Translations under genes and position numbers: made by a program | The notes under the pieces: generated by a model | Database searches by the model: none | Told to the model about the DNA's origin: nothing | The model's input: only the letters and a program-made list of their open reading frames with translations | Shown here: one piece after another, positions 35,548-44,567 of the stretch | How the letters are laid out: the number at the start of each line of letters is the position of its first letter | Position numbering within the stretch: position 1 is the first letter of the stretch | DNA from: VGSG01 sp040756375 | Lineage (GTDB): Bacteria; Desulfobacterota; Desulfomonilia; Desulfomonilales; Desulfomonilaceae | Length of the DNA: 64,000 nt | Assembly (NCBI GenBank): GCA_040756375.1 | Contig: JBFLZC010000026.1 | Span: 1-64,000 of the forward strand | Direction of reading: 5' to 3'

Positions 35548-37353
35548 ATGGCCGAACGATTCATGAGCGAACGGAACCTGAAGTTCCTGCTGTACGAGGT
35601 CCTGGACCTGGAAAGCCTCACGAAGTTGCCCTACTACCAGGACCACAGTCGTGAGGTCTTCGACCTGGTGCTGGACACCGCGATACGCATGGGCCGAGAC
35701 CTCCTCGCTCCCAAGTTCCAAGAGATGGACAAACAGGCCCCTCAATTGGTGAACGGAGAGGTCAAGGTCCACCCTCTGGTCAGAACATTCATGAAGGAAA
35801 GCGGCGAAGGTGGCTGGATCGGCGCAGGGTTCCCGTACGACGTGGGAGGGCAACAGCTTCCCACGACTCTTGCCATGGCCGCGGCTTTTATTTTTGGTGC
35901 GGCCAACTTTGCTGCGGGCGCGTATCCGGGGCTCACCACAGGCGCGACTCACCTCATTCTTTCCTTCGGCTCCGATGAGCTGCGAGACACCTACGTCGCT
36001 CAGATGCTGTCGGGCGAGTGGCAAGGCACGATGGCCCTGACCGAGCCACAGGCAGGCAGTTCGCTTTCGGACGTCACGACTCGCGCGGAACCGACGGATG
36101 AGGGCTATTACAAGATCTTCGGCCAGAAGATCTTCATTTCCGCGGGCGATCATAACGGCGTGGACAACGTTATCCACCTCATGCTCGCGAAGATCAAAGG
36201 CGCTCCTTTGGGTGTTAAGGGCATCTCGCTCTTTGTTGTTCCCAAGAAGCGGATTGAGCCGGACGGAACTCTTGTTTCGAACGATGTGACCACGGTCGGC
36301 GTTTATCACAAGATGGGGTACAAAGGTTGCCCCATCACGCAGCTCAGCATGGGCGATAACGGCGACTGTCGCGGATATTTGGTGGGCGAGCCGCACAAGG
36401 GCCTTGCGTACATGTTTCAGATGATGAATGAGGCGAGACTCGGTGTGGGGATGCAGGCCACGTCTATCGCTACCGCGGCCTATTATGCGTCATTGGAGTA
36501 CGCGGGAGAGCGTCCGCAGGGACGTAAGATCGCGACCAAAGACCCGAGCCTGCCCCAGGTGCATATCATCGAACACGCGGACATCCGTCGGATGCTTCTG
36601 TTCCAGCGAGCCATCGCAGAGGGATCTTTGTCGCTGCTTCTCCAGGGTTCGCTTTACAGCGATCTGGCCGCGCACACCGAAGGCGAGCAAAAGGAACGCT
36701 ATGAACTCTTGCTCGACCTTCTGACTCCTGTGGCAAAGACTTACCCGTCTGAAATGGGGATCTTCTCGGTGAGTCAGGGTCTCCAGATCCTGGGAGGATA
36801 CGGATACTGCGACGAATTCCCCCTTGAACAATACTATCGGGATATCCGCATTCATCCGATACACGAAGGAACCACAGGGATTCAGGCGCTGGATCTTCTG
36901 GGCCGAAAAGTCGTGATGAAGAACGGCGCCGCGGCCAGGGTTTACTTCGAAGAGGTTTACAGGACCATCACACCTGCGCTTCAGGATCCGACACTCAAGC
37001 CCTACGCGGAGAAACTCCAAGAAGCCTTGGGAACGCTCCAGTCGGTTACCACCCATCTGGTGGGCTTTGCGCTCAAGGGTGAGGTGGAGCTGTTCCTGGC
37101 CGATGCCACGCTATACCTTGAGCTCTTCGGGATTATCGCGGTGGCCTGGCAGTGGCTCTTGCAGGGATTGGCCGCGCAAAAGGGTTTGCAGGCAGGCCCT
37201 ACGGAACAGGAAACCCTTTTCTACCAGGGCAAGCTGATGACCATGCGTTATTTCTATCACTACGAGCTCCCCAAAATTCAGGGGCTCTCGACACGGCTCA
37301 CAGACGGCGTGGCCGTAACCACGGAGATGAACAGGGAGCTCTTTGCGGACTAG
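35548..37353 (+). CDS. Acyl-CoA dehydrogenase, large form with C-terminal extension
   Basis: A 601-residue flavoprotein starting ten bases after the previous stop. FAD/substrate motif MALTEPQAGSSLSDVTT near residue 160, then ISAGDHNG, NEARLGVGMQATSIA, LQILGGYGYCDEFPLEQYYRDIRIHPIHEGTTGIQALDLLGRK. About 130 extra residues at the C-terminus follow, as in the DmdC/AcdC-like long acyl-CoA dehydrogenases. Probably catalyses the alpha,beta-dehydrogenation step feeding the neighbouring hydratase. The closeness to the flanking genes indicates one transcript. Confidence 0.9.
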   Translation: MAERFMSERNLKFLLYEVLDLESLTKLPYYQDHSREVFDLVLDTAIRMGRDLLAPKFQEMDKQAPQLVNGEVKVHPLVRTFMKESGEGGWIGAGFPYDVGGQQLPTTLAMAAAFIFGAANFAAGAYPGLTTGATHLILSFGSDELRDTYVAQMLSGEWQGTMALTEPQAGSSLSDVTTRAEPTDEGYYKIFGQKIFISAGDHNGVDNVIHLMLAKIKGAPLGVKGISLFVVPKKRIEPDGTLVSNDVTTVGVYHKMGYKGCPITQLSMGDNGDCRGYLVGEPHKGLAYMFQMMNEARLGVGMQATSIATAAYYASLEYAGERPQGRKIATKDPSLPQVHIIEHADIRRMLLFQRAIAEGSLSLLLQGSLYSDLAAHTEGEQKERYELLLDLLTPVAKTYPSEMGIFSVSQGLQILGGYGYCDEFPLEQYYRDIRIHPIHEGTTGIQALDLLGRKVVMKNGAAARVYFEEVYRTITPALQDPTLKPYAEKLQEALGTLQSVTTHLVGFALKGEVELFLADATLYLELFGIIAVAWQWLLQGLAAQKGLQAGPTEQETLFYQGKLMTMRYFYHYELPKIQGLSTRLTDGVAVTTEMNRELFAD

Positions 37354-37406
37354 ATTGCAGGGCCGACCCCGGATGAGCTTACACAGCGAATAAAGGAGAT
37401 AAGCAC

Positions 37407-38609
37407 ATGAGAGAAGTAGTAATTGCAGGGTATCTGAGGACCGCTCAGTCTCGTTCCCGTCCCAATGATCCTGCGCGGGACGTTTTTTGCCGAATGAGAG
37501 CCGATGAGCTGCTGGCAAAGCTCTTGCCGGAAGTCATTAAGAGGACCGGCATCGAGGCATCTGAAGTGGAAGATTTCCTCGTGGGATCGGCCATGGGTGT
37601 CAGCGAGCAGTGGACCTATGGAGGCCGCAACCCGATCTTTCTGGCCAATCTGCCCAACACCATAGCCGCGAAATTCCTCGATCAGCAGTGTGGTTCGTCC
37701 ATGGCAGCGATTCACGTGGGTTTTATGGAAGTTGCCATGGGATTCGCTGATATCGTCATGGTGGGCGGCATGGAACATATGACTCGCGTTCCCATGGGTG
37801 GACCTCTTCTGGATCGCGGGGCCATAGTGCCGAACATGACGTTGTTCGCAGCCCCCGAATACCTCCATTGGGACATGATGACCGCCATGAATATGGGGCT
37901 CACAGCCCAGAAACTCTACAAACAGAGCGGCTATACGCGAGAAGACATGGACAAGTGGTCGGTGAGGTCCCATCAGCTCGCGGCCAAAGCTCAAGCAGAC
38001 GGGTTCTTCGATGGCGAGATACTTCCCATTGAGGCCCCGCAGGCTGACGGCACAATAATGAAGGTTGATAAGGACCAGGGCGTACGAGGCGACACGAACC
38101 TGGAAGGGCTGGCTCAGCTGAGACCTGCGTTCAAGGAAGGTCATGAGATCACAGCCGGGAACTCTTCGCCTCTAAACGCGGCCGCGACCTCCATGATTAT
38201 CATGTCAAAAGAAACGGCCAAAAAGAAGGGCATAAAGCCGATGGCCACTATTCGCTCCATCGGCTTCGCGGGAGTGGATCCAACCATTATGGGCGCGGGG
38301 CCCGTGCCTGCGAGCAAGAGAGCGCTGGAAGCCGCAGGGCTCCAGGCATCGGACATCAATTTCTGGGAGATCAACGAGGCGTTCGCGATCGTTGCTTTGA
38401 ATTGCATTAAGGAGCTGGGCCTCAATCCGGACACGGTCAACGTCATGGGCGGCGGGGCTGCGATTGGGCATCCTCTGGGAGCCACTGGCGTTAGACTTGT
38501 AGGAACATTGGCCCGAATCCTTGACAAGAAGGGCGGCCGCTACGGTTGCGCGAATGCCTGCGTGGGCGGCGGCCAGGGCGTAGCAACCATCATCGAGAAA
38601 GAGAACTAG
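37407..38609 (+). CDS. fadA: Acetyl-CoA acyltransferase (thiolase)
   Basis: A 400-residue thiolase behind AAGGAGAT. The nucleophilic Cys95 is in LDQQCGSSMAAIH, the active-site HEAF-like region is EINEAFAIVALNC, and the catalytic His is in GGGAAIGHPLGATGVR. The second Cys is in CANACVGGGQGVA. It cleaves 3-ketoacyl-CoA to acetyl-CoA and a shortened acyl-CoA, completing the beta-oxidation set with the hydratase/dehydrogenase upstream. Confidence 0.92.
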   Translation: MREVVIAGYLRTAQSRSRPNDPARDVFCRMRADELLAKLLPEVIKRTGIEASEVEDFLVGSAMGVSEQWTYGGRNPIFLANLPNTIAAKFLDQQCGSSMAAIHVGFMEVAMGFADIVMVGGMEHMTRVPMGGPLLDRGAIVPNMTLFAAPEYLHWDMMTAMNMGLTAQKLYKQSGYTREDMDKWSVRSHQLAAKAQADGFFDGEILPIEAPQADGTIMKVDKDQGVRGDTNLEGLAQLRPAFKEGHEITAGNSSPLNAAATSMIIMSKETAKKKGIKPMATIRSIGFAGVDPTIMGAGPVPASKRALEAAGLQASDINFWEINEAFAIVALNCIKELGLNPDTVNVMGGGAAIGHPLGATGVRLVGTLARILDKKGGRYGCANACVGGGQGVATIIEKEN

Positions 38610-38747
38610 AAGTTCTGATTTCTGAAACCGCGCCGCTTATGAAGAAGGATTGGCGGGACTGTCCCACCAAAGCCATAAATCCGCGGCCGTGCTTATGTAA
38701 CCGAGCACTAGGCTTGGTGTAGGATTTTGATCTGCGATGGAGGCCCT

Positions 38748-39857
38748 ATGGCTGACTTCACCTTAGACGAAGATCAACGGCAAATTCAGGACATGGCCCG
38801 CAAGTTTGCCTCAAACGAACTCAGACCAATTGCCCGACAGTGCGATGAAGAGGCCGTGGCGCCTCCGGAGCTCCTCGATAAAGTTTGGGAGCTTGGTTTT
38901 TGCGCGAATGCTATTCCCGAGCAGTATGGCGGATACGAACTGGGCCGATCGGCCCTAATGTCCGCAATCATGGTGGAGGAGTTGGCCTGGGGCGATGTGG
39001 GGCTGACAGTGGCAGCGCTCTCTCCGCTTCTCATGATGATCCCGATCCTGGAATTCGGCACGGATGAGCAGAAAAAGGAGTGGCTTCCTAAATTCTGCGG
39101 AGAACGCTTCTTTCCGGCCACGGCAGCAATCATGGAGCCCAGAATTGCCTTTGATCCCCTTGAGCTGGGAACCACGGTGGAAACTCAGGGAGACAACGTG
39201 GTCATCAACGGCAAGAAATGCATGGTTCCCATGGCGGACCAGGCCGAGCACATACTGGTTTACGCATCGTCAAAGAGCGGGGATGCGTCGGAGTCGGTCA
39301 AGGCCATCATTGTAGACAGGAATACCCCGGGCCTCACTGTCGGGCCGAAAGAGAAAAACCTCGGGCTGAATGCGCTCCCGCTCTTTCCGGTAACGTTTGA
39401 GCAGTGCGTGGTCCCTGCCTCGCGATGCGTGGGCTGCGACCAGGGGCTCGATTACATGAGGCTGCTCAACCTTTCGCGGGCCAATCTCAGCGCTATGGCT
39501 GTCGGTGTGGCTAGGGCTTCCCACGAGTATGCCTTGGCGTACGCGAAAGAGCGATTCGCCTTTGGAGAGCCCATTGCGTGCCGGCAGTCCATCGCGTTCA
39601 TGTTGGCAGAATCCGCTATGGAAATCGACGGCATGCGCCTCCTCGCGTGGCGAGCTGCCTGGCGGTTGGACCGAAACGAGGATGCCACCAAAGACGCTGG
39701 GATCGCCAAGATGTACTGCTCGGAGCAGGCAATGAAGGTAACCGATTACGGCGTGCAGATTCTTGGCGGTCACGGTTATATCCGAGAGCATCCCGTGGAA
39801 ATGTGGCTCAGGAACGGCAGAAGCTTCTCCATAACGGAGGGTTTGGCTATCGGCTGA
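38748..39857 (+). CDS. Acyl-CoA dehydrogenase, atypical
   Basis: A 369-residue acyl-CoA dehydrogenase; GGAGG precedes the ATG at 38748. N-terminal helical domain MADFTLDEDQRQIQDMARKFASNELRPIA and C-terminal QILGGHGYIREHPVEMWLRNGRSFSITEG are normal. The usual FAD-binding TEPxAGSD motif is replaced by IMEPRIAFDPLELGTT, and the chain stops about 15-20 residues earlier than most family members. It lies 131 bases before another acyl-CoA dehydrogenase; the two may work as a pair. The substrate is not evident. Confidence 0.85.
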   Translation: MADFTLDEDQRQIQDMARKFASNELRPIARQCDEEAVAPPELLDKVWELGFCANAIPEQYGGYELGRSALMSAIMVEELAWGDVGLTVAALSPLLMMIPILEFGTDEQKKEWLPKFCGERFFPATAAIMEPRIAFDPLELGTTVETQGDNVVINGKKCMVPMADQAEHILVYASSKSGDASESVKAIIVDRNTPGLTVGPKEKNLGLNALPLFPVTFEQCVVPASRCVGCDQGLDYMRLLNLSRANLSAMAVGVARASHEYALAYAKERFAFGEPIACRQSIAFMLAESAMEIDGMRLLAWRAAWRLDRNEDATKDAGIAKMYCSEQAMKVTDYGVQILGGHGYIREHPVEMWLRNGRSFSITEGLAIG

Positions 39858-39868
39858 GAGTTCCCTAA

Positions 39869-39891
39869 CCCCCCCTTTTACTAAAGGGGGG
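39869..39891 (+). terminator. Hairpin between two acyl-CoA dehydrogenase genes
   Basis: CCCCCCTTT and AAAGGGGGG form a stem around a short loop, followed by gccagggggttttg. It could attenuate transcription or be a REP element. Confidence 0.5.
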
Positions 39892-39988
39892 CCAGGGGGT
39901 TTTGAAAGCCGGTGGATGCGCCCTGAAACGTGCCCCCTTTGAACGAAACGCATTATGGACCACGTAAACGCTTCATGAGGATTTCGCC

Positions 39989-41194
39989 ATGATAGATTTT
40001 GAACTCAAGCCCGAGACAAAGCAGTTGCAGCAAATGACAGCGGCTGTTGCGAACGGCGTTTTTCGGCCTGTTTCGCGATACTACGACGACCACGAGCATG
40101 AGAAAGTCAAGGAACTCTATGCCCTCGTTGAGAGCATGACGCCACCGCCGTCAAAGAAGACTGAAGGCGAGGGCAAGAAGCGTTCCGGAAGAGGTCTGGC
40201 TCAGGGCCCGGAACCCAGCGTAGCTCTCGTGGTGAGTATGGAAGAATTAGCTTGGGGTGACACCGGCATTCTTCTCTGTTGGCCTCAGCGGGGTCTTGGA
40301 AATTCCGCGATAGAGGCGGTGGGGACTCCCGAGCAGAAAGCCCGATTTGCCGGTAAATTCGCCGCGATGGCCATAACTGAGCCCGGCGCCGGGTCGGACA
40401 CAGCCGCAATTACCACCACCGCAAGGCTGGACCCTGATGCAAACGAATGGATCATCAATGGGGAAAAGATCTTTGTCACGTCAGGCTATCACAGCGACGC
40501 AGTGGTTGTTTGGGCCACGCTGGACAGAAGCAAGGGCCGAGCAGCGATCAAGAGCTTTGTGGTGGAGAAGGGAACCCCGGGCATGACGGTTACCAAGGTG
40601 GAAAAGAAGCTTGGTATCCGAGCATCCGACACCGCAGCAATTGTGTTCGAGGACTGTCGCATCCCCTACGACAATATCCTGGGCAGCCCGGAGATCCAGA
40701 ACCGAGGCGAGGCAGGCCTGGGCGGAGTGATGAAAACCTTTGACGCGACCCGACCGGGAGTGGCTGCCATGGCCATCGGAGTGGCGCGAGCCGCGTTGGA
40801 GTTTACCAAAGCACGGCTTGAGGCAGAAGGTTACACGTTCCCATACGGGAGAAATCCGCTCCATCTGAATGCTATTCAGAAATCCATTCTAGAGATGGAG
40901 GCCGAACTGGAGGTGGCGCGAATTCTGAACCTTCGAGCAGCCTCGATGCTCGACGCAGGCATCAGGAACAGCCTTGAGGCGTCAATGGCCAAGGCAAAGG
41001 CCGGCAGAGCAGCCACGCTCATTACGCAGAAGTGCGTCGAAATCCTTGGACCCATCGGGTATTCGAGGGAAAACCTTGTGGAAAAGTGGCTCAGGGACTG
41101 CAAGATCACGGACATCTTCGAGGGAACAGGACAGATTCAGATGCTGATCATCGCGCGCAGCATCCTGGGATTTTCGCGGGACATGCTTAAATAG
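39989..41194 (+). CDS. Acyl-CoA dehydrogenase
   Basis: A 401-residue acyl-CoA dehydrogenase with complete motifs: AMAITEPGAGSDTAAITT, GEKIFVTSGYHSD, FEDCRIPYDNILG, AAMAIGVARAALEFTKAR, EILGPIGYSRENLVEKWLRDCKITDIFEGTGQIQMLIIARSI. An insert rich in Lys and Gly (PPPSKKTEGEGKKRSGRGLAQGPEP, about residues 52-76) lies in the N-terminal helical domain and is unusual. It is the last gene of the cluster and follows the atypical paralogue directly. Confidence 0.9.
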   Translation: MIDFELKPETKQLQQMTAAVANGVFRPVSRYYDDHEHEKVKELYALVESMTPPPSKKTEGEGKKRSGRGLAQGPEPSVALVVSMEELAWGDTGILLCWPQRGLGNSAIEAVGTPEQKARFAGKFAAMAITEPGAGSDTAAITTTARLDPDANEWIINGEKIFVTSGYHSDAVVVWATLDRSKGRAAIKSFVVEKGTPGMTVTKVEKKLGIRASDTAAIVFEDCRIPYDNILGSPEIQNRGEAGLGGVMKTFDATRPGVAAMAIGVARAALEFTKARLEAEGYTFPYGRNPLHLNAIQKSILEMEAELEVARILNLRAASMLDAGIRNSLEASMAKAKAGRAATLITQKCVEILGPIGYSRENLVEKWLRDCKITDIFEGTGQIQMLIIARSILGFSRDMLK

Positions 41195-41612
41195 GCATTG
41201 CACACCGCTCGACTCAAAGAGGTAATACGCGGCGGCCCAAAACTAGACCGTAGGATGTGCTGACCCCGCGTCCCGCGGGGGAAGCGCATCCTATCCCCCT
41301 GGCAGGACGGCTGGCACCTACCATAGCCGAAGCGGCAATCGGACATTAGTTTTGACCGTTGCTATATATGTGAACTGCTCGAATAAGCCCTTTCCGCGCA
41401 GACCAAAAGCCCCCATTGCCTCTTCTTGTTGGAACGAGCCTGCCTCCTACTAAGAAAACTTTGGAAAACTAGTAATTTTACGTGTTCCCCGCTCCACTAG
41501 AATATTGTATAGTGTTGAGAGGGAGTAGTACGTTCAACGAATTAATATGGGACAACGTCTCCGAGCGATGGGGGAGTCTTCCGGAATTGATTGCGTAAAG
41601 ACAGGGGGGGCA
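41195..41612. other. Intergenic region with a palindrome
   Basis: A degenerate copy of the 'ccgctt...agaggtaat' core lies at 41203-41230. An inverted repeat at 41251-41293 (taggatgtgct against agcgcatccta, with ccccgcgtcccgcgggg between) is a typical dispersed hairpin. No gene supported. Confidence 0.55.
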
Positions 41613-41813
41613 GTGCGAAAGAATTGCCTGATAATTGCAAACAGCTATACGGAAGTCCTTTTCAGTATCCGGAAACTTCTTGAGCCCCTGTCCGATGCCA
41701 TTCTCATGGCGGCCGATGAGCGGTCGCTCCTGCAAGCACGAATTCAATGGGAAGGAGGTAGGGGAAAAAGCATAAGAAAAGAAATGATCGAACGTTATTT
41801 CAGAGGGAATTGA
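41613..41813 (+). pseudogene. Possible remnant of a receiver domain
   Basis: A 66-residue frame from GTG at 41613 behind a G-rich site (an ATG start at 41547 is also possible). It reads NCLIIANSYTEVLFSIRKLLEP, then AILMAADERSLLQA. This has the strand-helix-strand order of a response-regulator N-terminus. The acidic pocket residues are lost (IIANSY instead of IVDDE) and the frame ends before the phosphoacceptor site. I regard it as a decayed or very divergent receiver fragment; it may also be a chance frame. Confidence 0.35.
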
Positions 41814-41860
41814 TCTCCATCCCTCGTCCTTAACCGAATTTACTAAAGGGGGAAAGAAGA

Positions 41861-43549
41861 ATGATATTAAGAAAAGATGCGTTCCCAATGGTCCTTGCCA
41901 TGCTCTTCGTGGCACTGGCGTTGGTGGCTAGCCCAACGTTTGCGGCCGAAAAGAAGCCCAACATTCTTGTCATCATGGGTGATGATGTGGGTTGGTTCAA
42001 CGTGGGAGCTTACCATCGCGGCATCATGTCAGGCAAGACGCCAAACCTCGATAAGCTGGCGTCCCAAGGCATGATGTTCACCGACTACTACGCGGAAGCC
42101 AGTTGCACGGCAGGTCGGGCGGCCTTCATCACTGGCGAGATTCCTCTCCGTACGGGGCTGACCACGGTGGGGCAGGCGGGGGCCGACGTTGGGATGCCGG
42201 CCCAGGCCTGCACAATTGCCACGGCGCTCAAAGCGCAAGGCTACCTCACCGGACAATTCGGCAAAAACCACCTCGGCGACCTGAACAAATACCTACCAAC
42301 GCTGCATGGCTTCGACGAGTTCTTCGGCTACCTGTACCACCTCGACGCCATGTCGGACCCCTTCTGGTATTCATTCCCATCAGATCCGGCCTTCTTCGAG
42401 AAATACGGGCCGCGCAACCTCGTGCATAGCTGGGCGACGGACAAGGAAGACGAAACCGTCATGCCGCGGTGGGGCAAAGTTGGCAAGCAGAAGATCGTAG
42501 ACGAGGGACCGCTGCGCCCCTTCCAGAAGATGACAGCCGATCATCAGGGGTGGCAGGCAGGCCCGCCGGGTTCCAAGTACGACATGGAGACTTTCGACGA
42601 AGTCCTTGTCGAACAGACCAAGGGCTTTATGGACAAGGCCAAGAAGGAAGGAAAGCCATTCTTCATCTGGCACAATACCACCCGTATGCACGTTTTCACC
42701 TACCTCTCACCGAAGTACCAGGCGAAGATGAACTACAAGAGCAACTACGGTGTGGAAGAGGCGGGCATGGCACAGTTAGACGACAGCATCGGCGCGCTCC
42801 TGAAGCACTTGGAAGACATTGGGCAGGCCGATAACACCATCGTAGTCTTCACCACGGACAACGGTGCGGAGGTATTCACCTGGCCGGACGGCGGCATGAC
42901 GCCGTTCAAGGGCACCAAGGGAACCGTCTTTGAAGGAGGCTTTCGCGCTCCGGCCATCGTCTGCTGGCCCGGGAAGATCAAACCGGGCACGGTTGAGAAC
43001 AGCGTCTTCTCCGCCCTTGACTGGTTTCCCACATTGCTCGCCGCCGCTGGGAATCCAAACGTGACTGACCAGTTACTCAAGGGAGCAAAGCTCGGCGACC
43101 GTACTTACAAGAACCACCTCGACGGTTACAACCAGCTGGACCTGCTGTTAGGCAAGGGGCCATCCAAGCGTGAGGAATTCTTCTACTTCGGCGGCCCTCA
43201 CCTTGGCGCCATCCGGATTGGCGACTTCAAGTACCAATTCTACCAGCAGCCACAGGGCTGGCCCGGGCCGAAGGTTACCACCGACATGCCTACGATCGTG
43301 AACATCCGCCAGGATCCGTTCGAGCGGACCCCGTCAACTGGCGGACAGAGCTTAAACGACCTCGGTGGCGGCTACATGAACGACTTCTATGCGCGCGAAT
43401 TCTGGCGCTTCGTGATGGTTCAAGAATATGTGGCGAAGCTCGCTCAAACGGCCATCCAGTTTCCGCCGATGCAGGACCCGGCCTCGTTCAACCTTGATGC
43501 CATAAAGAAAAAAATAGAGGAAACGCTCAGGAATCAGCGGGGGCAATAG
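41861..43549 (+). CDS. Exported arylsulfatase (type I, formylglycine-dependent)
   Basis: A 562-residue exported enzyme with signal peptide 1-28 (ending TFA). Metal-binding NILVIMGDDVGW, then the sulfatase signature SCTAGRAAFITG: Cys82 is the residue expected to be converted to formylglycine, in the C-x-A-x-R variant of C-x-P-x-R. Later motifs are GKNHLGD, FTTDNGAEVFTWPDG and FKGTKGTVFEGGFRAPAIVCWPG. It should cleave sulfate esters in the periplasm. No maturase is encoded in the window. The exported HAD phosphatase at 44568 may act with it. Confidence 0.9.
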   Translation: MILRKDAFPMVLAMLFVALALVASPTFAAEKKPNILVIMGDDVGWFNVGAYHRGIMSGKTPNLDKLASQGMMFTDYYAEASCTAGRAAFITGEIPLRTGLTTVGQAGADVGMPAQACTIATALKAQGYLTGQFGKNHLGDLNKYLPTLHGFDEFFGYLYHLDAMSDPFWYSFPSDPAFFEKYGPRNLVHSWATDKEDETVMPRWGKVGKQKIVDEGPLRPFQKMTADHQGWQAGPPGSKYDMETFDEVLVEQTKGFMDKAKKEGKPFFIWHNTTRMHVFTYLSPKYQAKMNYKSNYGVEEAGMAQLDDSIGALLKHLEDIGQADNTIVVFTTDNGAEVFTWPDGGMTPFKGTKGTVFEGGFRAPAIVCWPGKIKPGTVENSVFSALDWFPTLLAAAGNPNVTDQLLKGAKLGDRTYKNHLDGYNQLDLLLGKGPSKREEFFYFGGPHLGAIRIGDFKYQFYQQPQGWPGPKVTTDMPTIVNIRQDPFERTPSTGGQSLNDLGGGYMNDFYAREFWRFVMVQEYVAKLAQTAIQFPPMQDPASFNLDAIKKKIEETLRNQRGQ

Positions 43550-43566
43550 CCTAGATGTCCTCACCG

Positions 43567-43594
43567 CGGGTGCTCCTTCAGGGGCACCCGTTTT
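43567..43594 (+). terminator. Intrinsic terminator after the sulfatase gene
   Basis: CGGGTGCTCC, a TTCA loop and GGGGCACCCG pair almost perfectly, followed by TTTT. Confidence 0.8.
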
Positions 43595-43828
43595 GGCACG
43601 GCAGTCTCACGATCAGTGGAAAAAGGCACTCGAAAGAGCTGTCAGGGAAGTCGCCGTTCCTCCGTTCAGACCACGCTTATGAGAAATGAGCGTGAACGCC
43701 TTGAACATTTTCGAGCTTCCGGACCGCACTCCACTATGGAAGGGCGCGATACCTTCCTGCGCAGGCAGAGAGCCCACTGTGAACTGCTTATACGACACAG
43801 AGGAGAGACCGACAGAACCGAGGACACT

Positions 43829-44272
43829 ATGAAACTTCAGACTATGTTTTGTCGATTAAGTCTTGTGATGGCTTGTGGCGTGTGCGCCGTGCTGTTTACC
43901 GTTTCCCATGCTGGCGCCCAAACAGATCCTCGAAACCCTGAACGAGCTCAAAGCCCGAAAGAGTACTTAGAATCTCGTTTGGGTGGCAAGATAGTAAAAG
44001 TGGAAAAGGACCCTTCGGACCTCCTGAGAGCGGTGTTGCTGATCGAACGAAAGGACTCCGTCACACAGCATGTACTGGAGGCAACCCTGAACTCTGAGAG
44101 AGAGCTGGAGGAAGTCCGGATCATAACGACCAACAGGAACTCGGCGGGAATCCCGCCCGTAATTGTCATGCCTCTCTCGCTGGCGGCCAAATGCTGGGCG
44201 CGGTGCAAGGAAAAGTGTGACCAGGGCACCGAATGCCGAATGGGTTGCCTGTTTGACTGCATTGGGGCTTGA
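43829..44272 (+). CDS. Exported protein with twin C-x3-C-x3-C motifs
   Basis: A 147-residue protein; I start it at MKLQTMFCR because a signal peptide (about residues 1-31, ending AGA) begins there, with GAGGA just upstream. The mature part has mixed strand/helix sequence (KEYLESRLGGKIVKVEKD; LLRAVLLIERKDSV). The C-terminus carries CWARCKEKC, five residues, then CRMGCLFDC. That is the same paired C-x3-C-x3-C pattern seen in the gene at 3547-3933. Probably a periplasmic disulfide-bonded or metal-binding helical hairpin. Function unknown. Confidence 0.65.
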   Translation: MKLQTMFCRLSLVMACGVCAVLFTVSHAGAQTDPRNPERAQSPKEYLESRLGGKIVKVEKDPSDLLRAVLLIERKDSVTQHVLEATLNSERELEEVRIITTNRNSAGIPPVIVMPLSLAAKCWARCKEKCDQGTECRMGCLFDCIGA

Positions 44273-44364
44273 TGATGAGCGCTTAGGCTTGCTGCGATGA
44301 TTGATAACAGGGCAAAGAGGGGGAGTATGCGAAGGGAAAGGTTGTGTCCGGTGGGCCGATGCTC

Positions 44365-44510
44365 ACTAAAGAGCCTGAACTCTCTCCCAACGACAACAAC
44401 GTCAGCAGGCCCGAGGGGAGGGCATTCACCTAATGGTTGAGCTCCCACCGCAGGCCCCATTCGGCAACTCGAACGGCGACCGGCTGATGCTTGAATGCAC
44501 GAAGGGCCTG
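44365..44510 (+). pseudogene. Decayed partial copy of the adjacent HAD phosphatase gene
   Basis: Between 44365 and about 44510 the DNA matches an internal part of the downstream gene at about 45270-45410. Shared runs include aacgacaacaacg, ggcattcacct, cattcggcaactcga and cagatgcttgaat-like. The copy carries in-frame stops and shifts (TKEPELSPNDNNVSRPEG, then stop). It covers the NDNN...PEGIHL and HVAFGNSTGDRQMLE regions only. It is a relic of a tandem duplication or replaced gene. Confidence 0.7.
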
Positions 44511-44567
44511 GTATCTAATGGGCGGCCGTTTGCCAGATAAAGTGAAATTACTTAACGGAGGAAAACA

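Noticed and set aside
35476..36396. Minus-strand 306-aa frame
   Set aside because: Antisense to the acyl-CoA dehydrogenase at 35548; typical shadow frame of GC-rich coding DNA.
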